Shown: positions 7,315 through 18,200, numbered from the stretch's first letter. The stretch is DNA of 64,000 nt from Candidatus Contendobacter odensis Run_B_J11 (GCF_000531125.1 NZ_CBTK010000261.1:1-64000); one strand, 5' to 3'. Numbers and translations are program-made. Notes: a model not told the origin generated them from the letters alone.

Positions 7315-10300
7315 ATGAGTCATTTTCTCGACCGGCTGAATTTTTTCAAAAAAGTCACCGATACTTTTTCTGGCGATCACGGCATCGTTACTCAAGAGGA
7401 TCGCGGCTGGGAGGACGCCTATCGCGCCCGCTGGCAACACGACAAGATCGTGCGCTCCACACACGGGGTGAACTGTACCGGCTCCTGTAGCTGGAAAATC
7501 TACGTCAAAAACGGGCTGGTCACCTGGGAAACCCAACAGACCGACTACCCGCGCACCCGTGACGATTTACCGAACCACGAGCCACGCGGCTGCCAGCGTG
7601 GCGCGTCCTACAGTTGGTATCTCTACAGCGCCAACCGGGTGAAATACCCGATGGTGCGCGGCCGACTTTTGAAACTGTGGCGCGAGGCGCTGGCGCAGAA
7701 GAAAGACCCGGTGGACGCCTGGGCTTCCATCGTCGAAGACCCGGCCAAGGCTGCCGAGTACAAGACCATGCGCGGGTTGGGCGGCTTCGTCCGCGCCAGT
7801 TGGGAAGAAGTGAACCCGATCATCGCCGCCGCCAACGTCTACACTGCCAAACAGTACGGTCCGGACCGCATTTACGGTTTCTCGCCGATTCCGGCGATGT
7901 CGATGGTGTCCTACGCCGCTGGCTCCCGCTATCTGTCGCTGATTGGCGGCGCTTGCGGCAGCTTCTATGACTGGTACTGCGACCTGCCGCCCGCCAGCCC
8001 GATGATCTGGGGCGAGCAGACCGACGTGCCGGAATCGGCGGACTGGTACAACTCCACCTTTCTGATGATGTGGGGTTCCAATGTCCCGCAGACCCGCACC
8101 CCCGACGCGCACTTCATGACCGAGGTGCGCTACAAGGGTGCCAAGATCGTAGTGGTCTGCCCGGATTATTCGGAAGCCTCCAAATTCGCCGATGTCTGGC
8201 TGCATCCCAAGCAGGGCACCGACGCTGCTGTCGCCATGGCGATGGGTCACGTCATCCTGCGCGAGTTCCATCTCGACGGTCAGAGCGAGTACTTCAACAA
8301 GTACGTGCGCGAGACCACCGACTTCCCCTATCTGGTGATGCTCGACCCGCGTGAGGACGGCAACTATGTCAACGGTCGTTTCCTGCGCGCTTCAGACCTC
8401 GCTGATAGCGCCGGCCAGGCGAATAATGCCGATTGGAAGACGTTGGCCTTCGACGAGAATAGCGGCAATTTGATCGTTCCCAATGGCTCCATCGGGTTCC
8501 GCTGGGGCGAAAAAGACGGCATGGTCGGCAAGTGGAATCTGGAAGCCAAGGAATCGCTGGCGGGCGCAAAGACCCAGTTGCGCCTATCGGTGAACGAGAT
8601 TAAGGATGCCGTCGCGCCAGTGGCCTTCCCGTATTTTGGCGCCACTCAGCATCCGCACTTCACTTGCACCCAGCACGACGCGATTCAGGTTCGCCACGTC
8701 CCGGCCAAGAAAATCAAACTGGCTGATGGCCGCGAGGCGCTGGTCGCGACGGTCTACGATCTGACGCTCGCCAATTACGGCCTCGACCGTGGCCTTGGCG
8801 GCGGCAACATCGCTCAGAGTTATGACGATGACGTGCCTTACACCCCGGCCTGGCAGGAAAAAATCACCGGCGTTCCCCGCGCCCAGATCATCGCGGTCGC
8901 CCGCCAGTTCGCCGAGAACGCCGACAAGACTCACGGCAAGTCGATGATCATCATCGGCGCGGCGATGAACCACTGGTATCACATGGACATGAATTACCGG
9001 GGCGTCATCAACATGCTGATGATGTGCGGGTGCGTCGGGCAGAGCGGCGGCGGTTGGGCGCACTACGTGGGTCAGGAGAAGTTGCGGCCGCAAACCGGCT
9101 GGACGGCGCTGGCCTTCGCGCTGGATTGGCACCGCCCGCCCCGGCATATGAACTCCACTTCGTTCTTCTACATTCACAGCAGCCAGTGGCGCTACGAAAA
9201 ACTGGCGATGAGCGAAATTCTCTCGCCGCTAGCCGATCCGAAGCAGTGGCAAGGGACGCAGATCGATTACAACGTGCGCGCCGCGCGCATGGGCTGGCTG
9301 CCGACCGCGCCGCATTTCGACGCCAATCCGCTGAAACTGGCGAAGGCTGCCATCGAGGCGGGCAAGACTCCGGCTGAGTATGTGGTCGAAAACCTCAAGT
9401 CCGGCAAAGTCGATTTCGCGTTCGCCGATCCCGACAATCCGGTCAACTTCCCGCGCAACCTGTTCGTGTGGCGCTCCAACCTGCTGGGCTCTTCGGGCAA
9501 GGGCCACGAATACTTCCTCAAGTATCTGCTGGGCACGACGCATGGCGTACAGGGCAAGGATTTGGGCAAGGATGGCGGCGAGAAACCGATGGAAGTCAAA
9601 TGGCGCGATGCGGCGCACGGCAAGCTGGATCTGCTGGTCACGCTGGATTTCCGTATGTCCACGACCTGCATGTATTCCGACATTGTGCTGCCGACGGCGA
9701 CCTGGTACGAGAAGAACGACCTCAACACCTCCGATATGCACCCGTTTATCCATCCGCTGTCGGCGGCGGTGGACCCCGCGTGGGAGTCGCGGACCGACTG
9801 GGATATTTTCAAAGGCATCGCGAAAACCTTCTCGGAAGTCTGCGTTGGACATCTGGGAGTGGAGAAGGACATCGTCGCGCTGCCGACCTTGCACGACACC
9901 CCAACCGAACTGGCGATGCCCGACGTGCGCGACTGGAAGAAGGGCGAATGCGACTTAATCCCTGGCAAGACCGCGCCAAGCTTGGTCGTGGTCGAGCGCG
10001 ATTATCCCAACACCTATCAGAAATTCACCTCGGTTGGCCCGCTGCTGGACACGCTCGGCAATGGCGGCAAGGGCATCGGCTGGAACACGCAGGATGAAGT
10101 CGCCGCGCTGGCGACGCTGAATCATACGGTGCTGGAGGAGGGGGTCGCCAAGGGCCGCCCCCGGATTGAGACGGATATCGACGCCGCTGAAATGGTCATG
10201 ATGCTGGCGCCGGAGACCAACGGCCATGTCGCGGTCAAAGCTTGGGAGGCGCTGAGCAAGATCACTGGCCGCGATCATACCCATCTGGCCCTGCCTAAAG

Positions 10301-11076
10301 AACACGAAAAGATCCGCTTCCGCGACATCCAGGCGCAGCCGCGCAAGATCATCTCCTCGCCCACTTGGTCGGGACTGGAAGATGAGAAGGTTTCGTACAA
10401 CGCGGGCTACACCAATGTCCACGAACTGATCCCGTGGCGCACCGTCACCGGTCGCCAGCAGTTCTATCAGGATCACTTGTGGATGCTCGGTTTCGGCGAA
10501 GCGATGTGCGCTTACCGACCGCCGGTGGATATGAAGACTATCGATCCGATCATTGGCAAGAAGCCGAATGGCAACCCGGAAATCGTGCTGAATTTCATCA
10601 CCCCGCATCAGAAGTGGGGCATCCACAGCACCTACACCGACAATCTATTGATGCTCACCCTGTCGCGTGGCGGTCCGATCATCTGGATATCCGAGGCAGA
10701 CGCCAAGAAGGCGGGTATCGAGGATAACGACTGGATCGAAGCCTACAACGTCAACGGCGCGATTGCGGCGCGGGCGGTGGTCAGCCAGCGGGTGCCGGAA
10801 GGCATGTCGATGATGTACCACGCTCAGGAAAAGATCGTGAACACGCCCGGCTCCGAAACCACCGGCACGCGGGGCGGCATTCACAATTCCGTCACCCGCA
10901 CCGTGCTGAAGCCGACCCACATGATCGGCAGTTACGCCCAGCAGAGCTACGGCTTCAACTACTACGGCACCGTCGGCGCTAATCGTGACGAGTTCATCGT
11001 CGTCCGCAAAATGGACAAGGTCGATTGGCTGGATGACGAGACTCCCTCTGAAGCCTCAACTGTGGAGGCGCATTAA
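7315..11076 (+). CDS. narG: Respiratory nitrate reductase, alpha subunit NarG
   Basis: 1253 residues, the normal length for NarG. Catalytic subunit that reduces nitrate to nitrite at a Mo-bis-MGD centre on the cytoplasmic side. The N-terminal FS0 iron-sulfur ligand region is visible as HGVNCTGSCSW with a further Cys in EPRGCQRGAS (His + 3 Cys pattern). The Mo-site region GEQTDVPESADWYNS and WGSNVPQTRTPDAH is intact, as is DFRMSTTCMYSDIVLPTATWYEK (split here by the usual family motifs). No Tat signal, as expected for NarG. A GAGG lies just ahead of the ATG. Followed two bases later by narH. Confidence 0.97.
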   Translation: MSHFLDRLNFFKKVTDTFSGDHGIVTQEDRGWEDAYRARWQHDKIVRSTHGVNCTGSCSWKIYVKNGLVTWETQQTDYPRTRDDLPNHEPRGCQRGASYSWYLYSANRVKYPMVRGRLLKLWREALAQKKDPVDAWASIVEDPAKAAEYKTMRGLGGFVRASWEEVNPIIAAANVYTAKQYGPDRIYGFSPIPAMSMVSYAAGSRYLSLIGGACGSFYDWYCDLPPASPMIWGEQTDVPESADWYNSTFLMMWGSNVPQTRTPDAHFMTEVRYKGAKIVVVCPDYSEASKFADVWLHPKQGTDAAVAMAMGHVILREFHLDGQSEYFNKYVRETTDFPYLVMLDPREDGNYVNGRFLRASDLADSAGQANNADWKTLAFDENSGNLIVPNGSIGFRWGEKDGMVGKWNLEAKESLAGAKTQLRLSVNEIKDAVAPVAFPYFGATQHPHFTCTQHDAIQVRHVPAKKIKLADGREALVATVYDLTLANYGLDRGLGGGNIAQSYDDDVPYTPAWQEKITGVPRAQIIAVARQFAENADKTHGKSMIIIGAAMNHWYHMDMNYRGVINMLMMCGCVGQSGGGWAHYVGQEKLRPQTGWTALAFALDWHRPPRHMNSTSFFYIHSSQWRYEKLAMSEILSPLADPKQWQGTQIDYNVRAARMGWLPTAPHFDANPLKLAKAAIEAGKTPAEYVVENLKSGKVDFAFADPDNPVNFPRNLFVWRSNLLGSSGKGHEYFLKYLLGTTHGVQGKDLGKDGGEKPMEVKWRDAAHGKLDLLVTLDFRMSTTCMYSDIVLPTATWYEKNDLNTSDMHPFIHPLSAAVDPAWESRTDWDIFKGIAKTFSEVCVGHLGVEKDIVALPTLHDTPTELAMPDVRDWKKGECDLIPGKTAPSLVVVERDYPNTYQKFTSVGPLLDTLGNGGKGIGWNTQDEVAALATLNHTVLEEGVAKGRPRIETDIDAAEMVMMLAPETNGHVAVKAWEALSKITGRDHTHLALPKEHEKIRFRDIQAQPRKIISSPTWSGLEDEKVSYNAGYTNVHELIPWRTVTGRQQFYQDHLWMLGFGEAMCAYRPPVDMKTIDPIIGKKPNGNPEIVLNFITPHQKWGIHSTYTDNLLMLTLSRGGPIIWISEADAKKAGIEDNDWIEAYNVNGAIAARAVVSQRVPEGMSMMYHAQEKIVNTPGSETTGTRGGIHNSVTRTVLKPTHMIGSYAQQSYGFNYYGTVGANRDEFIVVRKMDKVDWLDDETPSEASTVEAH

Positions 11077-11078
11077 TC

Positions 11079-12629
11079 ATGAAAGTACGCGCGCAAATCG
11101 CCATGGTCCTGAACCTGGATAAGTGCATTGGCTGTCACACCTGTTCCGTGACCTGCAAGAACGTCTGGACCTCGCGGGACGGGATGGAATACGCCTGGTT
11201 CAATAACGTCGAGACCAAGCCCGGCATCGGCTATCCCAAGGAGTGGGAGAGCCAGAAGAAGTGGAATGGAGGCTGGACATTGCGCAAGGACGGCAAGATC
11301 GAGCCAAAGCAGGGGAGCCGGTGGCGGATTCTGGCCAACATCTTCGCCAATCCTGATTTGCCGGCGATTGATGACTACTACGAGCCGTGGGATTACGACT
11401 ACGCGCATTTGCAGAACGCGCCGGAATCGAAGGCCATGCCGACCGCCCGCCCGCGTTCGGCAATCAGCGGCGAGCGGATGGAGAAGATTCTGTGGGGGCC
11501 GAACTGGGAGGAAATCCTCGGCACCGAGTTCGCCAAGCGCTCCAAGGATTACAACTTTGAGAAGGTGCAAAAAGAGATTTACGGCGAGTTCGAGAACACC
11601 TTCATGATGTACTTGCCGCGCCTGTGTGAGCACTGCCTGAACCCGGCTTGCGTCGCTTCGTGCCCCAGCGGCGCGATCTACAAGCGCGAGGAGGATGGCA
11701 TTGTCCTGATCGATCAGGACAAGTGCCGGGGCTGGCGGATGTGCGTGTCCGGTTGTCCGTACAAGAAGATTTACTACAACTGGAACACCGGCAAATCGGA
11801 GAAGTGCATCTTCTGCTATCCGCGCATCGAATCCGGCCAGCCGACGGTGTGTTCGGAGACCTGCGTGGGCCGCATCCGTTACCTGGGCGTGCTGCTCTAT
11901 GATGCCGACCGGATCGAGCAGGCCGCCAGCGTCGCTGATGAGCAGAGTTTGTATCAGGCGCAACTCGACATGTTCCTCAACCCGTTCGACCCGATGGTGC
12001 AGACTGAAGCGCGAGAGGCCGGCATTCCTGAGGCGTGGCTGCAAGCGGCCCAGGATTCGCCGGTCTACAAGATGGCGATGGACTGGAAGATCGCCTTTCC
12101 GTTGCATCCCGAATACCGCACCTTTCCGATGGTCTGGTACGTGCCGGCGCTGTCGCCGATTCAGGCCCGCGCTGAGGCCGGCCAGATCGGGATGAATGGC
12201 ATCCTTCCCGATGTCGGCTCGCTACGAATTCCGCTGAAATATCTCGCCAACCTGTTGACCGCCGGCGATGAAAAGCCGGTCAAGCTGGCGCTGGAGCGGA
12301 TGCTGGCGATGCGGGCCTATATGCGCGCCAAAACGGTGGATGGCGAAATTCGGGATGAGGTGCTGAAGGCGGTCAATCTGCGGATCGATCAGGTAGAGTC
12401 GATGTACCGCTACCTGGCGATTGCCAACTATGAAGATCGCTTCGTGATACCGACCTCACACCGCGAATACGCCAGCGCCACCTATGACGCTTTCGGCGAA
12501 CGCGGCGGTTGCGGCTTCAGCTTTGGCAATGGCTGCTCGCCGGGGACGGATAAGACTAACCTGTTCGGCGGCAAGAAGGTGACGACTCGTCGGGCGATTC
12601 CGATCCGGGTTGAACCGGCAGGAAAGTAG
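11079..12629 (+). CDS. narH: Respiratory nitrate reductase, beta subunit NarH
   Basis: 516 residues. Electron-transfer subunit between NarI hemes and NarG. All four Cys groups are present: CIGCHTCSVTC near residue 16; CEHCLNPACVASCP; CRGWRMCVSGCP, in which Trp replaces one Cys as in the 3Fe-4S cluster of NarH; and CIFCYPRIESGQPTVC with a following CVG. The 3' end overlaps nothing but narJ begins 13 bases on. Confidence 0.97.
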   Translation: MKVRAQIAMVLNLDKCIGCHTCSVTCKNVWTSRDGMEYAWFNNVETKPGIGYPKEWESQKKWNGGWTLRKDGKIEPKQGSRWRILANIFANPDLPAIDDYYEPWDYDYAHLQNAPESKAMPTARPRSAISGERMEKILWGPNWEEILGTEFAKRSKDYNFEKVQKEIYGEFENTFMMYLPRLCEHCLNPACVASCPSGAIYKREEDGIVLIDQDKCRGWRMCVSGCPYKKIYYNWNTGKSEKCIFCYPRIESGQPTVCSETCVGRIRYLGVLLYDADRIEQAASVADEQSLYQAQLDMFLNPFDPMVQTEAREAGIPEAWLQAAQDSPVYKMAMDWKIAFPLHPEYRTFPMVWYVPALSPIQARAEAGQIGMNGILPDVGSLRIPLKYLANLLTAGDEKPVKLALERMLAMRAYMRAKTVDGEIRDEVLKAVNLRIDQVESMYRYLAIANYEDRFVIPTSHREYASATYDAFGERGGCGFSFGNGCSPGTDKTNLFGGKKVTTRRAIPIRVEPAGK

Positions 12630-12642
12630 GGGAGGTTGCACC

Positions 12643-13356
12643 GTGAAAACACTGAAAGTCTTATCGGCCCTGTTGAGCTATCCACAGCCGGAGATGCAGG
12701 CCGCGCTGGGTGAAATGGGGGATGCGCTCGCCAGAGAAAATCTGTTGCCGGTGCGGGAGTATTCGGCGCTGCTGGCGTTGATGAATCGGTTGGCCTCCAC
12801 CCCGCTGATGACATTGCAGGAGCAGTATGTGGCGTCGTTTGATCGGGGCCGGGCGCTGTCGCTGTATCTGTTCGAGCACGTTCACGGCGAATCGCGGGAT
12901 CGCGGCCAGGCGATGGTGAATCTGCTGGAGGCATATCGCCAGCACGGCTTCGCCCTCAACGCCCGCGAGTTGCCCGACTATATTCCGCTGTTTCTGGAAT
13001 ATCTGGCGCAACGGCCAGGGGGAGAAGCGCTGGATTCGCTAACCGACGCCATGCACGTCATGACCTTGATCGGCGCGCGGCTGACCGAACGGGGCAATGA
13101 TTATCACGTCGTGTTCGACGCCCTCGCTGCGCTGGTGGGTGAACCGGCGGACATTGAAGACATTCGGCGGCAGGCGGCGACCGAGGGTCCCGATGAGACG
13201 GTGGTGAATATGGACAAGATATGGGAAGAGGAGGCGGTGACGTTTCTGGCGAATCAGGACGGTTGCGGCATCAACCGCCCCATGCCAGGCGCGGCGCAGC
13301 CGGTGCAATGGGTTCCCCGGCCCGGTTCCATTCAACAGCCGGCCCACTCTCGCTAA
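12643..13356 (+). CDS. narJ: Nitrate reductase maturation chaperone NarJ
   Basis: About 237 residues of the NarJ/TorD/DmsD chaperone family; it delivers and checks insertion of the Mo cofactor into NarG before membrane attachment and is not part of the final enzyme. Helical, acidic, with the family pattern LLSYPQPEMQ at the start and LPDYIPLFLEYLA in the middle. I choose the GTG at 12643 because GGGGAGG at 12629-12635 precedes it by 7 bases and the homologous region starts right there; an earlier TTG would overlap narH. The C-terminal tail after NRPMPGAAQP is family-variable. Confidence 0.93.
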   Translation: MKTLKVLSALLSYPQPEMQAALGEMGDALARENLLPVREYSALLALMNRLASTPLMTLQEQYVASFDRGRALSLYLFEHVHGESRDRGQAMVNLLEAYRQHGFALNARELPDYIPLFLEYLAQRPGGEALDSLTDAMHVMTLIGARLTERGNDYHVVFDALAALVGEPADIEDIRRQAATEGPDETVVNMDKIWEEEAVTFLANQDGCGINRPMPGAAQPVQWVPRPGSIQQPAHSR

Positions 13357-13360
13357 ACGA

Positions 13361-13405
13361 TCCCCCCTCTCCCGCCAGGAGAGGGGTTGGGGAGAGGGCG
13401 ATTTT
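13361..13405. repeat. C/G-rich hairpin repeat (copy b)
   Basis: Between narJ and narI: CCCCCTCTCCC-gcca-GGAGAGGGG followed by TTGGGGAGAGGG. Same family as the other copies; read on the minus strand it gives the shared layout of pyrimidine arm then hairpin. Within an operon, so it is transcribed and may affect mRNA stability between genes. Confidence 0.65.
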
Positions 13406-13427
13406 CCATCATTCGAGGCAAACGATC

Positions 13428-14108
13428 ATGAGTTACCTGGATACCCTGTTTTTTGGCGTCTATCCCTATCTGGCTGGCGCGGTGTTCCTGTTTGGCAGTC
13501 TGGTGCGGTTTGACCGTGACCAGTTCACCTGGAAAGCCCATTCCAGCCAGATTTTGAACAAGAAGGACATGCGGCTGGCCAGCAATTTGTTCCATGTTGG
13601 CATCATCCTGCTGTTTTTCGGCCACTTCTTCGGGATGTTGACGCCGCTGGAAATTTTGCACGCCATCGGCGTTTCCGCCAGCGCCAAGCAAGTGCTGGCG
13701 GTGGTCGCGGGTACGATCTTCGGCGTGATGTGTTTTATCGGCTTGACGATGCTGGTGAAGCGGCGGCTGACCGATCCACGGGTGCGGGCGACCAGCACCC
13801 GAATGGACATTTTCATCCTGCTGCTGCTGTATGTGCAGTTGATTCTCGGCCTGCTGACCGTGCCGGTGTCGCTGATGCACCTGGACGGCCACAACATGCT
13901 CAATTTGATGGCCTGGGCGCGGAATGTCGTGACCTTCGATCCGGCGGAAGCGGTCGCCGCCGTGAGTGAAATCGGCTTCCTGTTCAAACTGCACATGGTG
14001 CTGGGCATGACGGTATTTCTGGTGTTTCCGTTCAGCCGCCTGGTGCATATCTGGAGCGCGCCGGTCACTTATCCCGCCCGGCCCTATCAGGTGGTGCGGC
14101 AGCGCTGA
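13428..14108 (+). CDS. narI: Respiratory nitrate reductase, gamma subunit NarI (cytochrome b)
   Basis: 226 residues, five membrane helices. Diheme b subunit that oxidises quinol at the membrane and passes electrons to NarH. Heme-ligand regions are recognisable: NLFHVGIILLFFGHFFGM (two His, helix II) and FKLHMVLGMTVF plus FSRLVHIW (two His, helix V). The ATG at 13428 gives the usual N-terminus MSYLDTLFFGVYPY; the frame is open further upstream through copy b of the repeat and into narJ, but nothing conserved is there. It completes the narGHJI set. Confidence 0.96.
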   Translation: MSYLDTLFFGVYPYLAGAVFLFGSLVRFDRDQFTWKAHSSQILNKKDMRLASNLFHVGIILLFFGHFFGMLTPLEILHAIGVSASAKQVLAVVAGTIFGVMCFIGLTMLVKRRLTDPRVRATSTRMDIFILLLLYVQLILGLLTVPVSLMHLDGHNMLNLMAWARNVVTFDPAEAVAAVSEIGFLFKLHMVLGMTVFLVFPFSRLVHIWSAPVTYPARPYQVVRQR

Positions 14109-14117
14109 TTCGACTTG

Positions 14118-14147
14118 AATCCTTCTCCTGAACAAGGGGAAGGATTC
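14118..14147. repeat. C/G-rich hairpin repeat (copy c)
   Basis: ATCCTTCTCC-tgaacaa-GGGGAAGGAT stem-loop between narI and moaA. No following T-run. Confidence 0.5.
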
Positions 14148-14187
14148 GCGTTCAATAACCAAGGTCAACAGCTCTGAGGTCTCCTGC

Positions 14188-15246
14188 GTGCCTATCCCGT
14201 CTGGTTCAAACATCCTCGCCCCTGATCCCTCTCCAAAAGGGTGGGGGGAAAACGCTCCGCTGGTGGACCGGTTCGGTCGCTCGGTGAACTACGTGCGGTT
14301 TTCCGTGACTGACCGCTGTGATTTCCGCTGTGTCTACTGCATGAGCGAGCGGATGACGTTTCTGCCACGGGCTAAGGTGTTGACGCTGGAGGAGCTGGCG
14401 ACGCTGGGTCGAGCCTTTGTGGAACTGGGGGTCCGCAAGATTCGCATCACCGGCGGCGAGCCGCTGGTGCGGCAGAACGTGCTATGGCTGCTCCAGCAAC
14501 TGGGCCGATTGCGCGATCACGGCTTGGCGGAGCTGGTGCTGACGACCAACGGTTCGCAGTTGGAACGGATGGCGGCGGAGTTGAAAGCGGCTGGAGTGGC
14601 GCGGATCAATATCAGCCTGGACAGCCTTGATCCGGAACGCTTCCGCCGGATTACTCGCGTTGGCGAACTGGATACGGTGTTGCGCGGCATCCGTTCGGCT
14701 CAGGCCGCCGGTTTTCAGCGCCTCAAGCTGAATGCGGTGATCCTGAAAGGCCGCAATCATGATGAAGTGGCGGCGCTGGCGCGCTTCGCCATCGAGAATG
14801 GGCTGGATATCAGCTACATTGAGGAAATGCCGCTGGGCGCGATGGGCGATCATGACCGCGCTGAACTTTATTATTCCAGCGATGCGATTCGCGCCGATCT
14901 GGCGCGGGTTTTCACCCTCACGCCGACCACTGAAAGTAGCGGCGGACCTTCCCGCTATTACCGAGTTTCGGGAACCGACAGCCGCATCGGTTTTATCTCG
15001 CCGCACAGCCACAACTTCTGCGGCGATTGCAACCGTGTGCGGGTTTCCGCTGAAGGTCGGTTGCTGTTGTGTCTGGGGCAGGAACATTCGGTGGACTTGC
15101 GCCACGTCCTGCGCGCTCATCCCGGCGACCACGAACGGCTGAAACAGGCGATTGTCACTTCGATGGATATCAAGCCGCGCGGCCACAATTTTCAACTCGG
15201 CGGCCAGCCGGTGATTCTGCGTTATATGAGCCATACCGGCGGCTGA
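14188..15246 (+). CDS. moaA: GTP 3',8-cyclase MoaA (molybdenum cofactor synthesis)
   Basis: 352 residues. Radical-SAM enzyme for the first step of molybdopterin synthesis, GTP to 3',8-cyclo-GTP. N-terminal cluster CDFRCVYC, second C-terminal cluster from CGDCNRVR plus a Cys in LLLCLGQ, and the essential C-terminal Gly-Gly (YMSHTGG at the very end). Start GTG 14188 is supported by GAGG at 14176-14179. About the first 27 residues precede the family's usual start (VDRFGRSVNYVRFSVTDRCD) and are encoded by a copy of the dispersed hairpin repeat (14219-14252). Last gene of the nar operon, supplying cofactor for NarG; convergent with hsdR with only 6 bases between. Confidence 0.95.
   Translation: MPIPSGSNILAPDPSPKGWGENAPLVDRFGRSVNYVRFSVTDRCDFRCVYCMSERMTFLPRAKVLTLEELATLGRAFVELGVRKIRITGGEPLVRQNVLWLLQQLGRLRDHGLAELVLTTNGSQLERMAAELKAAGVARINISLDSLDPERFRRITRVGELDTVLRGIRSAQAAGFQRLKLNAVILKGRNHDEVAALARFAIENGLDISYIEEMPLGAMGDHDRAELYYSSDAIRADLARVFTLTPTTESSGGPSRYYRVSGTDSRIGFISPHSHNFCGDCNRVRVSAEGRLLLCLGQEHSVDLRHVLRAHPGDHERLKQAIVTSMDIKPRGHNFQLGGQPVILRYMSHTGG
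14219..14252. repeat. C/G-rich hairpin repeat inside moaA (copy d)
   Basis: CCCCTGATCCCTCTCCAAAAGGGTGGGGGG lies within the moaA frame and encodes PDPSPKGWG near the N-terminus. Same arrangement (pyrimidine arm, then hairpin) as the intergenic copies. Confidence 0.6.
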
Positions 15247-15252
15247 AACCGA

Positions 15253-18200
15253 TCACGACGGGCGCATGATGCTCTCGCCAAACTGGCCGCTTGCGCTCTG
15301 CTGCCAGATAAAGCTGTAGACTTTCTTTGCCGCTTCTTCCTTGTCAGCAACCGAAAATGTTGGGCTGGGTAGCCATGAATAGAGATGATCCAGGATGAAC
15401 ACTTCTACCTCGGCTTGGGTCTGCGCCTTCTGTGTCCACTGATCGAGCGGGGCGAGGAGATTTTGTAGTGCGTGAAGCAACTCTTGACTGGCCTTCTTAA
15501 TCTGATCTTTTTCGATTGTGTTCAGTTTTTCTTTTTTAAGTAAATCGAACAGCGCCAGTTCTTCTTCGCTCAAGCCTTCTTCTACCGCCCGGCGTTGTTC
15601 AGCGTCCAGGCTATTGGCGAGATCGACCAGCTTGGCGAAGGTTTCTTCAAGAGTGACGCGATCCTTTTCCCGATTGTAGTCAGCGATAATTTCCTGATAG
15701 CGCTTGTTGTAATCCATGCGCTCTGGGTTATGCGCCAGCATCGTAGCGAGCTTTTGCTCAACAATGTCACGGATGCTTTGTAGTGCGGTGGCTTTCCGCT
15801 TCACTTTTTTGGCGAATTCATCCCGCAACTTTTCCAGGTCAATTTGGCTCAAGTCGTAGAATTTAGGTTCGTCAGAAACCTGCTCATAGGTTTGGGTGCG
15901 GATGGCTTCGTTGACGATGCGATGCAATGCTTTGAGTAATTCTGATACGTCGGCGGTGTCGCGCCGCTCGGTTAGTTTCTTGTAGAGGGCTTCAAGATTG
16001 TCATGCCGCTCAGCGTAAACGACAGTAGCGGGTTCACTTACCAGCGCCTTGAAACGACTGAACACCTGCCGGACCAGAATCTTGAAGCGGCATTGGGCTT
16101 CGTCGGAGGTATAGACCGCCTCTTCCGCGTCGGCAAAAGCAGTGGTCCGAATAAAACCTTTCGCGCCGATCAGTCGGGCCGGGTTGAAACCCAAATTCCG
16201 CAAGTGGGCTTCGGTTTCCTCGATAGCCTCCAGCAGGGCTTTGACTCGATCTTCCACGGTCCCGATGATTTCCTCGCCTTGGGTGTGATTGTCGCCCAAA
16301 GCATATTGGGCTAAAGCTTCGCGCAGGCTTTTAAGCATCCCGTTGTAATCTACGATCAGCCCGAAGTCCTTGTCGGGATAGCACCGATTGGCGCGGGCGA
16401 TGGCCTGCATCAGGGTATGCGCCTTCATCGGCTTGTCGAGATAGAGGGTCGAGAGGCATTCCACATCGAAGCCGGTCAGCCACATCGCGCAAACGATGGC
16501 GATCCGAAAGGGATGCGCTGGATTCTTGAAGGCGGATTCCACGTCGACCCGCTGGCCGTCCGCTGTCTCAAAGCCACGTTTCATGATCGTGCGGTGAGGG
16601 ATGATGTCAAAGCCCCACTGCTTGAAGTCAGCGACTTCGTTTTGCGCCTCGCTGATGATGATTTCGATAAGCGTCTCGTCCAGCCATTTCGCTTTGGCCC
16701 GTAGCCGGTCGCGCTGGGCGTGAAGAAGCTGCCGGGCGTCGGCGTCCCGTTCCATGACGATGGCCGCTTCCTTGGTGGCGATCTCGCTACTCACGGCGGT
16801 TTGTTTCTGTCGCCAGTGTGGTTCAATCTGCTGGAACATTCGGGCGCAGGTGATCTTGTCGATGCACACCAGCATGGATTTACCGGATTCCCAGCGGGTG
16901 GTGACGTATTCCACAAAATCAGCGGCAACCTTCTCTAACCGGTCATCGGCGGTGATGATTTCGTAATCCTTACCCAGCAATTTCTCCAACAGGGATCCTT
17001 GGTCTGGATTCAGGTCGGCTTTTTCAATAGCGTCGGCGATGCGGTCGTTAAGGTCGGTCCGGGTTAGTTTCAGTTTCTCGCCCCGGTTTTCATAGACCAG
17101 CTTCACCGTCGCGCCGTCTTCTTCGGAACGCTTGAAGTCATAGCAAGAGACATAATCGCCGAAGATGCGCCGGGTCAGGTGATCGTGTTTGAACAACGGG
17201 GTGCCGGTGAAACCCAGGAAGGCGGCGTTGGGCAGCGCTAAGCGCATGTTGCAGGCTAATTTGCCGGCTTGGGTGCGGTGCGCTTCATCGGAAATCACAA
17301 TGATGTCGTCGCGGCGGCTGTAAGGCTGATCCGGCTTTACGTCCTGGTTGAATTTGTGGATCAGGCTGAACAGGTAGCGGTGGTTTTGCTGGAGTAGTTG
17401 CGCCAATGCTTGACCCGAACTCGCCCGTGGAGTGTTATCGTCAGCGATCCCACAGCCGGCAAAGGTGCGGTAAATCTGGCTATCCAGATCGTCGCGGTCA
17501 GTCATCAGCAGGAAAGTGAAGTTACCGTGAATCTGCCGCCGAACCTTTTCAGTAAAGAAGGCCATCGAGTAGGACTTGCCGCTGCCTTGGGTGTGCCAGA
17601 ACACGCCCAGCTTGCCCAGCTCCGGGTGTGCCGGCTCCGGTAGCCGCACGGTGCGGGGTTCATCGGGCGCGGCCAGCGCCAGTAGCTCGCGGTCAGTGGC
17701 CTGTTCCCGATGCAGTTCAATGACGCGATAGCTCAGCCGTTTTTCCGGCGGGTATTCCAATTTCAGTGCTTCTTGGCGGATTACTGCCGCCACGGCATGG
17801 TTTACGCCAAGTACCTGGTGATTACGCGCCACCACCTTACGAGTTGCGCCCGGTTTGCTGGCGTCGAACAGGATGAAGTTCTCAACGATGTCCAGCAGTC
17901 GCGTCTTGTCCAACATCCCATTGAGCAACACTTCGGCGTCCACGTTGCCCGCGTCGCGTTCGTCGAGGCGCTTCCATTCCGCGAAGTGTTCCCACTGGCT
18001 GGTGATAGAGCCGTAGCGGGCGCGATGACCGTTGCTGACGACGAGAAAAGCGTTGTGGTGGAAGGCGTGGGCGATGACATGCTCGTCCAGATAATCTTTG
18101 AGGTTGCCCTCGAAGCCGGCGCGGATGTTTTTATAGATCGCTTTGAGTTCGATGAACACCAGCAGCAGGCCGTTGACGAAGCAGACTAAATCGGCGCGGC

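Noticed and set aside
11073-12107. 344-codon minus-strand frame opposite narH
   Set aside because: Shadow of narH; the real gene has all four Cys groups on the plus strand.
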